Assembly: GCA_002344345.1 (NCBI GenBank)
Contig: DDTL01000053.1
Coordinates: 1 to 11,665, forward strand
Direction of reading: 5' to 3'
DNA from: Saprospiraceae bacterium UBA2365
Lineage (GTDB): Bacteria > Bacteroidota > Bacteroidia > Chitinophagales > Saprospiraceae
DNA: 11,665 nt
Shown here: positions 1-6,333 of the stretch, piece after piece
Position numbering within the stretch: position 1 is the stretch's first letter
How the letters are laid out: each line of letters begins with the position of its first letter
The notes under the pieces: generated by a model
The model's database searches: none
What the model was told of the DNA's origin: nothing
Seen by the model: only the letters and a program-made list of their open reading frames with translations
Made by a program: the position numbers and the translations under genes

Positions 1-2
1 TA

Positions 3-509
3 GTTGTAAGCTACCGTCACATCGAATGTACCTTCGTACAAACCAGGAGTTTGGTTGGCTTCTACGATCAGGGTTGCGCCAACTTTCATGTTTGCTATTC
101 CTTCATTGTTCAACGCAGCAGAATCTCCAAGATTAGATACGAAATCAATTACTTCCATTTTATCACTATCTGAATATATGTTTACGCTTTGTGAAAGATC
201 AATAGTAAAAGTAGCATCAGGAGCACCGTTGATTTCAAAACTGGCAGCATTGTATTCGTTGCCTGCAGCGATCAAAGTTACACCTCCATCACCTGAACGT
301 ACACCATCGGTGGTCAACATAACGGTACCTGAAACAGTGCCGGCAGCAATATTCCCGAAATTAAGGTCTGCGACTTTATTGATCTCAAGTGGCGTAACGA
401 TGACAGCACTTGCCTCACCTGAAACTTGTGCTGAAGCAGTTGGATGGTTGGTGGCATTTAATTCAAAGAAAGCAACAAAAGCTGCGAAACCAAAAACTAT
501 TTTTTTCAT
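3..509 (-). CDS. Secreted DUF4402 domain protein (probably complete except the stop codon)
   Basis: This gene reads leftward from an ATG at 509-507 and gives 169 residues. Residues 1-27 form a signal peptide: MKK, a hydrophobic Phe/Ala stretch, then ASA before Gln28, a likely signal peptidase I site. The mature part follows the DUF4402 pattern: an early IVTPLEI..VADLNFGNI segment, a GTV..TTDGVRSGDGGV segment, a GAPDATFTIDL strand, and a C-terminal VGATLIVEANQTPGLYEGTFDVTV block. The family is a small all-beta secreted or surface protein, often found in Bacteroidota and Proteobacteria; its molecular role is not established. The last two bases before the edge give TA, so the next codon is either Tyr or a stop. 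Because DUF4402 proteins usually end just after VTVxYN, I infer that the stop spans the window edge. There are no coding neighbours on the left within view. Confidence 0.88.
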   Translation of the reverse strand, partial: MKKIVFGFAAFVAFFELNATNHPTASAQVSGEASAVIVTPLEINKVADLNFGNIAAGTVSGTVMLTTDGVRSGDGGVTLIAAGNEYNAASFEINGAPDATFTIDLSQSVNIYSDSDKMEVIDFVSNLGDSAALNNEGIANMKVGATLIVEANQTPGLYEGTFDVTVAYN

Positions 510-942
510 GACCTTAAAATTTAAGAGGTTGACAATGATTGTACAAATCCAATTGTGATACCAATGCTGTCATTCAAAATTTAAATAATGATTTCTTCAA
601 ACCAGAATGCTATAGCAATTTACTGAATCATGAGTACTTCTTCGTCTTCGAAGAAATTAGCTTGATTTTTAAAAAATTAATTTCTAAACCATTAAATTGT
701 TCTTTTTTTAAAATGCAAATTGATGTGTTTATGCTTGATAGCAATTTATAAAAGATGATTTCTTTTTTTCTCCATGCAACGTTTTTACTCAGAATTTATA
801 ATATGGTAAAAACATTTGATTGATCAATTGAAAGTTAAACAGTATTTTATAAAAAAGTCCGAGATTTTAAAATAATGTTGACTTAAATGCACCAAAAAAA
901 AATTAAAGTTTAAATGTATTCATTTTTTTGATAAAAAACAAC
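510..942. other. AT-rich intergenic region between divergent genes
   Basis: This 433-base gap separates the leftward DUF4402 gene from the rightward repeat lipoprotein gene, so it must hold both promoters. I see no convincing gene: the only longer reading frame (539-751) has low-complexity, AT-driven composition and resembles no family I know. For the leftward gene, a 7-of-8 match to TAnnTTTG (TGGATTTG on the minus strand, 544-551) would place the transcription start about 28 bases before the ATG. A perfect 10-bp palindrome, ATTGATCAAT, lies at 819-828 and could be an operator for the lipoprotein gene, but it may be chance in such AT-rich DNA. I found no clean -7 element for the rightward gene. 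Confidence 0.6.
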
Positions 943-2139
943 ATGTCTAAACATTTTTTCTACATATTTATTTTCCTTTTAGGTTTATCTTCATGCAATA
1001 TTGATGAATTTGACCAGATTGATACCGAAACTGAAACTTTCCAACCTGAAGTGGATTATGTAAATAATTTGATTTCACGTGCCATCCGATCTTCTTCAGA
1101 TGAGGGAATTGAGCTGGCATGTTTAACCATTCAATTACCTTTTTCGGTGATCGATGAAAATCAACTGATCCATCAAATACAATCACCTGATGATTTTACT
1201 GACTTGGTGAGTGACAGTTCTCTGGCAATTATTGACTTTGTATATCCTTTATCTGTAAGGGATGAATTAGGTATCTTTTTTCACCTAAATGATCTTTGGG
1301 AACTGGCATCAACTACTGCAGGTTGTTTCCCGACAGAAACAGACACCACCGGTTCATATTTCCAGGCATTTGATATCAGTTTTGAAAACTCCTGTTTTGA
1401 GCTCCAATTTCCATTATTTCTTAAAGATGAAGTGGGTAATACTATAAAAGTTGAAGACAGAAACACTTACGTCGAACTCCTCTCCATCCAAACTTATTTT
1501 TTCCACTTTCCTCATGTAGGGTTGAAAAATGATCAGGATCAGGTCATATATCCTGGTTCTGCAGAGGAACTGATGAATGTGTTAATGGATTGCAATAATA
1601 TGATCTGGGAATATGACTCCACATTTGTTTTGCATAATTATTTTTACCTGGGTTGTTACGAATATGTTTTCCCGATTAATGTTTGGGTAGTCGGTGCGGA
1701 AGAATTTGTGCAGGTTCAGAATGCAGCTACATTGGAGCATATTTTCAAGCAAGGTAAATTTGCAGGCTTTGCATTTCCAATAAAACTCAAAGATGAGGAA
1801 GGAAACATCGTGGAGGTTCAAAGCGAACAGGCGCTCAATACATTATTGAATAATTGCTTTTATCAGGGCGATCTGCTTTTATTGCTGATGGGGACGACAA
1901 TTTTTAATCCTGTTCCATGCTACAGCCTTGAATTTCCAATAAAGTGCCAGGATGGACAAGGTACACAAAAGATTTTCAGTGATCTGGATCAAATGATCAA
2001 TGTCCTGGAATCGTCAGATCTGATTGAATACACTTTGGATTATCCGGTTTTTGTTTTGGACTATCCCTCCAATTCAAGGATCAGGATAGATTCCATTGAG
2101 GATATTTTTACATTACTTAATAATTGTCAGTTTAAATAG
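943..2139 (+). CDS. Lipoprotein with four tandem Cys-bracketed paired repeats
   Basis: The protein has 398 residues from the ATG at 943; a TTG at 928 is in frame, but the ATG puts the signal peptide at a normal length. Residues 1-18 are a lipoprotein signal (hydrophobic core, then LSSC with Cys18 as the lipid site). After an acidic, Thr/Glu-rich linker come four units of about 88 residues. Each opens with a Cys, has two half-units of the form hydrophobic-[FY]-P-hydrophobic-x-hydrophobic, a turn, then an amphipathic helix-like stretch, and closes with a second Cys. The Cys pairs are 60/128, 151/217, 238/305 and 326/395, that is 66-69 residues apart each time. The [FLY]P cores start near 65, 101, 156, 189, 243, 278, 331 and 367. 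I recall similar paired repeats in uncharacterised Bacteroidota lipoproteins but know no function. I infer envelope or surface location and one disulfide per unit. The ECF sigma gene follows 215 bp downstream. Confidence 0.85.
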   Translation: MSKHFFYIFIFLLGLSSCNIDEFDQIDTETETFQPEVDYVNNLISRAIRSSSDEGIELACLTIQLPFSVIDENQLIHQIQSPDDFTDLVSDSSLAIIDFVYPLSVRDELGIFFHLNDLWELASTTAGCFPTETDTTGSYFQAFDISFENSCFELQFPLFLKDEVGNTIKVEDRNTYVELLSIQTYFFHFPHVGLKNDQDQVIYPGSAEELMNVLMDCNNMIWEYDSTFVLHNYFYLGCYEYVFPINVWVVGAEEFVQVQNAATLEHIFKQGKFAGFAFPIKLKDEEGNIVEVQSEQALNTLLNNCFYQGDLLLLLMGTTIFNPVPCYSLEFPIKCQDGQGTQKIFSDLDQMINVLESSDLIEYTLDYPVFVLDYPSNSRIRIDSIEDIFTLLNNCQFK

Positions 2140-2143
2140 GCAA

Positions 2144-2316
2144 ATTATATATGCGAATCAAGGGTTGAAAAAAAGCTCCGAAAATCCTTTATTTGGCCTC
2201 AATCCTAAAGGAAGATAAAGGATTTTCTCGCTTTCATCCTTTAGGATCGAGGCAAAAAAGTGAGAAAATCCTGCTTATCTGCAGAATTAACTTTAACCCT
2301 TGATTCGCATTATATA
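2144..2316. repeat. Nested palindromic element with competing hairpins and 8-bp direct repeats at its ends
   Basis: The whole spacer between the lipoprotein and sigma genes is structured. Outer arms are a perfect 16-bp inverted repeat (2151-2166, ATGCGAATCAAGGGTT, against 2295-2310). Inner arms are 17 bp with one mismatch (2196-2212 against 2237-2253, core ATCCTAAAGGA). The sequence around the inner loop can pair elsewhere: 2180-2192 is perfectly complementary to 2215-2227 (13 bp), and 2220-2229 is perfectly complementary to 2262-2271 (10 bp), so these folds exclude one another. ATTATATA occurs at both ends (2144-2151 and 2309-2316), like a target duplication, although it overlaps the first and last arm bases. 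No T-run follows the inner stem on either strand, so it does not look like an ordinary intrinsic terminator. It could be a MITE-like or REP-like genomic repeat, or an RNA switch in the leader of the sigma gene. Confidence 0.8.
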
Positions 2317-2354
2317 CTGATAAAAATAGAAAAAATAGTATTTGCATTAGGTTA

Positions 2355-2912
2355 GTGATTGATCTGAATACCATACAAAGATGCAGAGCGGGTAATGAAA
2401 ACGCATATAAGCAGGTGTACAACACCTGTGCTCCCTACATTTATACCATTGTCAAAAACTATTTTTGCCATGTTGATGACCGAAAAGATACTATGCAAGA
2501 GATTTTTGCACAGATCTTTTTAAGTATGAAAAATTTTGACCAGAAAAAAGGCAGTTTTAAAGCCTGGATCTCAAAAATTGCTGTTTACCAGTGCATAGGG
2601 CTATTAAAAAACAAAAATAAGTTCAGTTTTATTGCTCCAGCGACCTCAAATGAATATCCGGAAGAACCAACATCTATGAGTTGGTTGGATGAATTGAGTC
2701 AGGATGAAATAGAAAATATACTATTGGATATGCCTCTTGGTTATAAAGCGGTATTCCTGTTGTCCGTTATTGATGAGTATTCTCATAAAGAAATCGGAGA
2801 AATGCTGGGAATTACCCCCGAAACCTCCAGATCACAATTGTCCAGAGCAATTAAATGGATCAAAAGCAATCTCGTAACTGAAAAAAACCAAATCGCTTAT
2901 GGAATATTCTAA
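2355..2912 (+). CDS. ECF-type RNA polymerase sigma factor (sigma-70 family)
   Basis: The protein has 185 residues, a normal length for an extracytoplasmic-function sigma factor. It would redirect core RNA polymerase to a small set of promoters. Region 2 covers roughly residues 20-88, with the helix around YIYTIVKNYF, a DDRKDTMQEIF segment and the FKAWISKIAVYQCIGLLKNK segment typical of the -10 binding part. Region 4 covers about 115-173 and ends in a helix-turn-helix (YSHKEIGEMLGITPETSRS, then QLSRAIKWIKSNL). The start is GTG at 2355: no ATG lies in frame between the upstream stop at 2301 and this codon, and the following LNTIQRCRAGNENAY is the usual ECF beginning. The gene overlaps the next by 14 bp, implying translational coupling. 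The nested palindrome lies directly upstream and could control expression. The target promoters cannot be told from this window. Confidence 0.9.
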   Translation: MIDLNTIQRCRAGNENAYKQVYNTCAPYIYTIVKNYFCHVDDRKDTMQEIFAQIFLSMKNFDQKKGSFKAWISKIAVYQCIGLLKNKNKFSFIAPATSNEYPEEPTSMSWLDELSQDEIENILLDMPLGYKAVFLLSVIDEYSHKEIGEMLGITPETSRSQLSRAIKWIKSNLVTEKNQIAYGIF

Positions 2913-4284
2913 ACAACCTATGAATAAATGGAGAAAAAACGATGCTTTGCCTGAAGAATTCTCATGGGAAAACATGAAGGATGGCATCGCTACTCGGATG
3001 AACCGTAACAAGAGAAAAAAAAGGATCCTATTTTTTATTTGTTGTTTTGGCATAATCGGGTTGATCTCAGCAACATTGTATTACATAAACGATGAACCTG
3101 CAAGGTCAGGCTCTCCCGAAAAGAAAACTGCAGCTATTGATTATGCAATCAAAAACGGAAAAAATGAACCTAATGAAGATGAACATGTCGAAGAATATTC
3201 TGATCTGTCATTAAGTGAGACAAAGTCAAAATTCCTTTCCAAAAACAATTCAGCAAGAAAACCATATGCTCAAACTGTCGTTGAAAAATATAATGAAAAA
3301 ACTGTCCTAGCCTCAGTAAATGAGGAAGATGGAATGAAAGATCCGGACGGTACAATCCCGAAGGAAATGATTGTTGGTTTCACAATAATAAATCCGACAG
3401 CTACTATTGAAGAAATCAGTTTTTCAGAAAACAGCCGTGACAAAAGAATAAGCCTCATTAACCACTTAAAAACGCATGTTTATAACGTTTCTGAATCACA
3501 TCCCGAAGATGATCTGGAACCATATTTTTCCCCATTGCAACTTGAACAACATAATAACAGAAAATTCGATAAGCATACATCTAATACATGGAAATTAGAT
3601 GGTGGTATTGCTTTTTGGAAAACCGGACAGCAAACAACTTTTGAGTTGACATCCGCTGAACACAAAGCTTCAATATCTGAGCGTACATTACCCGGCTTTT
3701 CTTTTTCCATGCAATATAACCGGCAAATAAACAACCGATTTTATGCTTCATCTGGCATTGATTATCAACAACTATATAGTGTTTTTTCTTATGACGGAGT
3801 GAAAAAGAGTATTATAAACCTTGATGATATCATAACAAAAGTTGAATACAACGTGCTGACAGGCAACGAAACAGTTACCCGTGGAGCAGCACAAGTGGAT
3901 CAAACAATATTCCGCAAACTTCAAAACCTAAACAGAATTTCCGGTTTCAGTATACCTGTGAACATTGGTTATCTCTACAATTACAGTAAATGGTTAGTGC
4001 AGGCAGAAGCTGGCGTAACCATCAATGTTGTTTCATTTGGCAAAGGAAAAACTTTATATGATGGCGACATTGTAGCATACAATGGTAAAATTCCCGGACT
4101 TAAACCTTACCCTAAAATCGGATTGAACGGTCGGTTTAGTGTCAGCTATTTCCTGACTCCTCAATTACACGCCGGAATGAATATCTTTATCAATCAGTAT
4201 CTGGCAAACTGGACAGATGACAAAGCGCTATCGCTTAAGCCTGGCATTTTTGGAATTGGGCTTGGTTTCGTGTATACTTATTAG
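2899..4284 (+). CDS. Anti-sigma-like membrane protein with C-terminal outer-membrane beta-barrel domain
   Basis: The 461-residue product begins inside the end of the sigma gene; an alternative ATG at 2920 would avoid the overlap and keep the conserved-looking WRKNDALPEEFSWENMKDGI part. Residues 1-42 are polar and strongly basic near the end (MNRNKRKKR), residues 43-63 form one membrane helix, and residues 64-230 are a hydrophilic linker rich in Glu, Lys, Asn and Ser. From about 231 to 461 there are alternating, aromatic-capped strands typical of a small outer-membrane barrel, ending in GIGLGFVYTY, which fits a C-terminal beta-signal. Cytoplasmic N-terminus plus inner-membrane helix plus overlap with an ECF sigma gene suggests anti-sigma function, but I see no zinc-binding HxxxCxxC motif. 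That role is inferred from context. The protein may bridge both membranes, or may be proteolysed to release the sigma factor. Confidence 0.75.
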   Translation: MEYSKQPMNKWRKNDALPEEFSWENMKDGIATRMNRNKRKKRILFFICCFGIIGLISATLYYINDEPARSGSPEKKTAAIDYAIKNGKNEPNEDEHVEEYSDLSLSETKSKFLSKNNSARKPYAQTVVEKYNEKTVLASVNEEDGMKDPDGTIPKEMIVGFTIINPTATIEEISFSENSRDKRISLINHLKTHVYNVSESHPEDDLEPYFSPLQLEQHNNRKFDKHTSNTWKLDGGIAFWKTGQQTTFELTSAEHKASISERTLPGFSFSMQYNRQINNRFYASSGIDYQQLYSVFSYDGVKKSIINLDDIITKVEYNVLTGNETVTRGAAQVDQTIFRKLQNLNRISGFSIPVNIGYLYNYSKWLVQAEAGVTINVVSFGKGKTLYDGDIVAYNGKIPGLKPYPKIGLNGRFSVSYFLTPQLHAGMNIFINQYLANWTDDKALSLKPGIFGIGLGFVYTY

Positions 4285-4290
4285 AAACAA

Positions 4291-4306
4291 TTTGTACAAT
4301 TACAAA
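4291..4306. terminator. Weak AT-rich hairpin between convergent genes
   Basis: TTTGTA, a 4-base loop CAAT, and TACAAA form a perfect but AT-only stem between the ends of the barrel gene and ffh. On the minus strand the stem is followed by TTGTTTC and on the plus strand by AAAAAT, so neither direction has a proper T-tract. It is the only dyad in this 57-bp convergent spacer. It may help end transcription, but the evidence is thin. Confidence 0.2.
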
Positions 4307-4341
4307 AAATACCAAAACTAACTTTCTGAAAATATTGGATT

Positions 4342-5688
4342 TTACCTGCCGGGTCTGCCCATGCCGGGCACACCGCCAAACATATCAGGAAGTCCTTTCA
4401 TTTTTGTCATCCTGTGCATCATCGTTTTCATCTGATCAAACTGTTTGATGAACATATTCACCTCGTTGATATCACGTCCGCATCCTTTGGCGATGCGTCT
4501 TTTCCTGCTCATACTCATGATCTCAGGATTAGCGCGCTCCTCAGGTGTCATTGATTGGATGATGGATTCCACCTTGGAAAATGCTTTATTATCAATATCC
4601 ATGTCCTTGGTGATCTTGTTCATACCCGGTATCATATTCATCAATCCTTTCAGATCACCCATTTTCTTGATCTGAGCGATCTGACTCAGGAAATCATTAA
4701 AGTCAAACTTGTTTTTGCGGATTTTTTTCTCGAGCAGCTTAGCTTCCTTTTCATCGAATTGTTCCTGTGCTTTTTCAACCAGAGAAACAATGTCACCCAT
4801 ACCCAAAATCCGCTGAGCCATCCTGTCCGGGTAAAACATATCCAGTTGCTCAACTTTTTCACCCGCGCTGACAAATTTAATCGGCTTGCCCACAATGTAT
4901 TTTACAGACAATGCTGCACCACCCCTTGTATCACCATCAAGCTTGGTCAAAACCACACCATCATAATCAAGTACATCGTTAAAGGACTTGGCAGTGTTGA
5001 CTGCATCCTGGCCTGTCATTGAATCCACAACAAATAGTGACTCGTGAGGCTGAACAGCCTGATCAATCCTCCTGATCTCATCCATCATTTCTTCATCTAT
5101 GGCCAAACGACCTGCTGTATCTATAATGACCACATTATGATTGTTTGTTTTGGCGAATTCGATGGCATTTTTTGCGATTGAAACCGGATCCTTTGATTCA
5201 GGTTCTTTATAGATTGTTGCAGTTGCTTTCTCTGCTATAACGGTCAATTGATCAATGGCTGCAGGCCGGTATACGTCACAAGCCGTCAACAATACATTTT
5301 TATGCTTCTTTTGTTTCAGGTGCAAAGCCAGTTTTCCACAAAAAGTAGTTTTTCCGGATCCCTGCAATCCTGCAACCAGAATCACCGTTGGTTTTCCTGT
5401 CAGATTGATACCCTCAGCCTGTCCACCCATGAGCTCAATCATTTCATCCATGACAATCTTTACCATCAGTTCGCCTGGCTTTACCGCCTTGAGCAAATTG
5501 GATTTGCCGAGTGCCTCATCTTTAACCTTATCAGTAAACTCTTTGGCTATCTTATAGTTAACGTCCGCACTCACTAAAGCCCTCCTGATCTCTTTGATGG
5601 ATTTGGCAATGTTAAGTTCTGTCAACTTTCCTTCTCCTTTAATGCTTTTTAACGCCAGTTCTAATTGTCCGGTTAAATTGTCAAACAT
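4342..5688 (-). CDS. ffh: Signal recognition particle GTPase Ffh (SRP54)
   Basis: Ffh binds 4.5S RNA and hydrophobic signal sequences as they leave the ribosome and delivers the ribosome to FtsY at the inner membrane. The 448-residue product has the normal family length and order. The N-domain helices cover about 1-95. The G domain carries the P-loop GLQGSGKTT (107-115), the TACDVYRPAA segment (135-144), DTAGR (190-194) and TKLDGD (248-253). The Met-rich M domain runs from about 300, with the RNA-binding signature SRKRRIAKGCG at 394-404 and repeated Met residues in MKTMMHRMTKM. The C-terminus is the short Gly/Pro/Arg tail common in Bacteroidota. The ATG at 5688 lies 20 bases from a perfect TATATTTG -7 box. 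It is transcribed divergently from the thioredoxin gene and converges on the barrel gene. The gene appears intact and is expected to be essential. Confidence 0.98.
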   Translation of the reverse strand: MFDNLTGQLELALKSIKGEGKLTELNIAKSIKEIRRALVSADVNYKIAKEFTDKVKDEALGKSNLLKAVKPGELMVKIVMDEMIELMGGQAEGINLTGKPTVILVAGLQGSGKTTFCGKLALHLKQKKHKNVLLTACDVYRPAAIDQLTVIAEKATATIYKEPESKDPVSIAKNAIEFAKTNNHNVVIIDTAGRLAIDEEMMDEIRRIDQAVQPHESLFVVDSMTGQDAVNTAKSFNDVLDYDGVVLTKLDGDTRGGAALSVKYIVGKPIKFVSAGEKVEQLDMFYPDRMAQRILGMGDIVSLVEKAQEQFDEKEAKLLEKKIRKNKFDFNDFLSQIAQIKKMGDLKGLMNMIPGMNKITKDMDIDNKAFSKVESIIQSMTPEERANPEIMSMSRKRRIAKGCGRDINEVNMFIKQFDQMKTMMHRMTKMKGLPDMFGGVPGMGRPGR

Positions 5689-5708
5689 GTACTTTAAATT
5701 TTAGCCTG

Positions 5709-5716
5709 CAAATATA
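5709..5716 (-). promoter_or_regulatory. -7 element of the ffh promoter
   Basis: On the minus strand this reads TATATTTG, a perfect match to the Bacteroidota primary-sigma consensus TAnnTTTG. It would place the transcription start near 5702, leaving a leader of roughly 14 bases before the ffh ATG. No clear TTG-type -33 element is seen at the expected distance, which is common for this group. Confidence 0.5.
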
Positions 5717-5808
5717 GAAGTTTTCCATCGAAATGTAAAAGGAAGTTTTTTTCTGATAAAAGTAAAAATAACAAAATCAACAAATTAATGACCAATCATT
5801 CAATAAAC

Positions 5809-5883
5809 TGCCATTTATGCCAATATTTCGTGGAAACAGAATTTTTTTTGCCAAAATGACAGATTATTCAGCCAACATTGCCA
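5809..5883. promoter_or_regulatory. Cluster of three TGNCA-N3/4-TGNCA pairs between ffh and thioredoxin
   Basis: Three paired pentamers lie within 75 bp: TGCCA-TTTA-TGCCA (5809-5822), TGCCA-AAA-TGACA (5849-5861) and AGCCA-ACAT-TGCCA (5870-5883). The pentamers are in direct orientation, so this looks like a binding array for a protein that contacts repeated half-sites rather than a palindromic operator. It sits just upstream of the thioredoxin promoter region and about 100 bases upstream of the ffh start, so it could control either gene. On the minus strand the TGGCA motifs resemble sigma-54 -24 elements, but the spacing to a GC dinucleotide is 8 bases instead of 10. The regulator is unknown. 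Confidence 0.4.
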
Positions 5884-5886
5884 AAA

Positions 5887-5922
5887 TTGTGAAATAAATC
5901 AGGATGGCATTATTTATGTTTA
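5887..5922 (+). promoter_or_regulatory. Possible thioredoxin promoter
   Basis: TATGTTTA at 5915-5922 differs from TAnnTTTG only in its last base, and TTG at 5887-5889 could be the -33 element. The 25-base gap is longer than the usual 19-21 or so, so the -33 assignment is weak. Transcription would begin near 5929, giving a leader of roughly 27 bases. Confidence 0.3.
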
Positions 5923-5955
5923 AAAATACGTATTTTAATTATTAAATCTTTTCAA

Positions 5956-6324
5956 ATGGCCACAATTAAGTTGACAAAACAACAATTCCTTGACGATATT
6001 TTTGATTATACCACAGAACAGGAATGGAAATACAAGGGAGAAATTCCAGCGATCATAGATTTTTATGCAGATTGGTGCAGACCATGCCAAATGGTTGCCC
6101 CGGTTCTCGAAGAGTTATCTGACACCTATAGCGGAAAACTGAATATTTATAAAGTTGATACTGAAGTTGAACAGGAATTGGCATCTGTTTTTCAGATCAG
6201 AAGTATCCCAAGCATCCTTTTTATCCCGGTTGAAAGCCAACCTATGATGCAGGCAGGTGCATTGCCCAAATCAGCCTTGATCGAAGTTATCGAAAAAGAG
6301 TTATTGGTTAACAACGAAAACTGA
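5956..6324 (+). CDS. trxA: Thioredoxin
   Basis: This cytoplasmic dithiol-disulfide oxidoreductase has 122 residues. The active site is W40-C41-R42-P43-C44 in the context IIDFYADWCRPCQMVAPVLEEL, and the cis-proline is P85 in IRSIPSILF. The fold is complete: beta strand, active-site helix, KVDTEVEQELASVFQI segment, two C-terminal strands and a final helix. Compared with the E. coli protein it has an N-terminal extension (FDYTTEQEWKYKGEIP), which I recognise from Bacteroidota thioredoxins. There is no signal peptide. Arg replaces the usual Gly in WCGPC, which could shift redox potential and is seen in other members. The gene stands alone on this strand, follows the TGNCA array, and its transcript should end at a strong hairpin within the adjacent convergent gene, only 9 bp past the stop. 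Which reductase serves it cannot be seen here. Confidence 0.93.
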   Translation: MATIKLTKQQFLDDIFDYTTEQEWKYKGEIPAIIDFYADWCRPCQMVAPVLEELSDTYSGKLNIYKVDTEVEQELASVFQIRSIPSILFIPVESQPMMQAGALPKSALIEVIEKELLVNNEN

Positions 6325-6333
6325 TCATCTGAA

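Noticed and set aside
539..751. 70-codon plus-strand reading frame in the first intergenic region
   Set aside because: Its composition follows the AT-rich spacer, it matches no family I know, and it overlaps the expected promoter of the DUF4402 gene.
2144..2316. CRISPR or ordinary intrinsic terminator reading of the palindromic spacer
   Set aside because: There are no regularly spaced direct repeats with unique spacers, and no T-tract follows the stems on either strand.
4555..5022. 155-codon plus-strand frame opposite ffh
   Set aside because: It is the antisense shadow of a highly conserved, clearly coding gene and has no family resemblance of its own.
5809..5883. Sigma-54 promoters suggested by TGGCA motifs on the minus strand
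   Set aside because: The GG to GC distance is 8 bases in the visible pairs instead of the required 10, and no TTGC-type -12 element is present.
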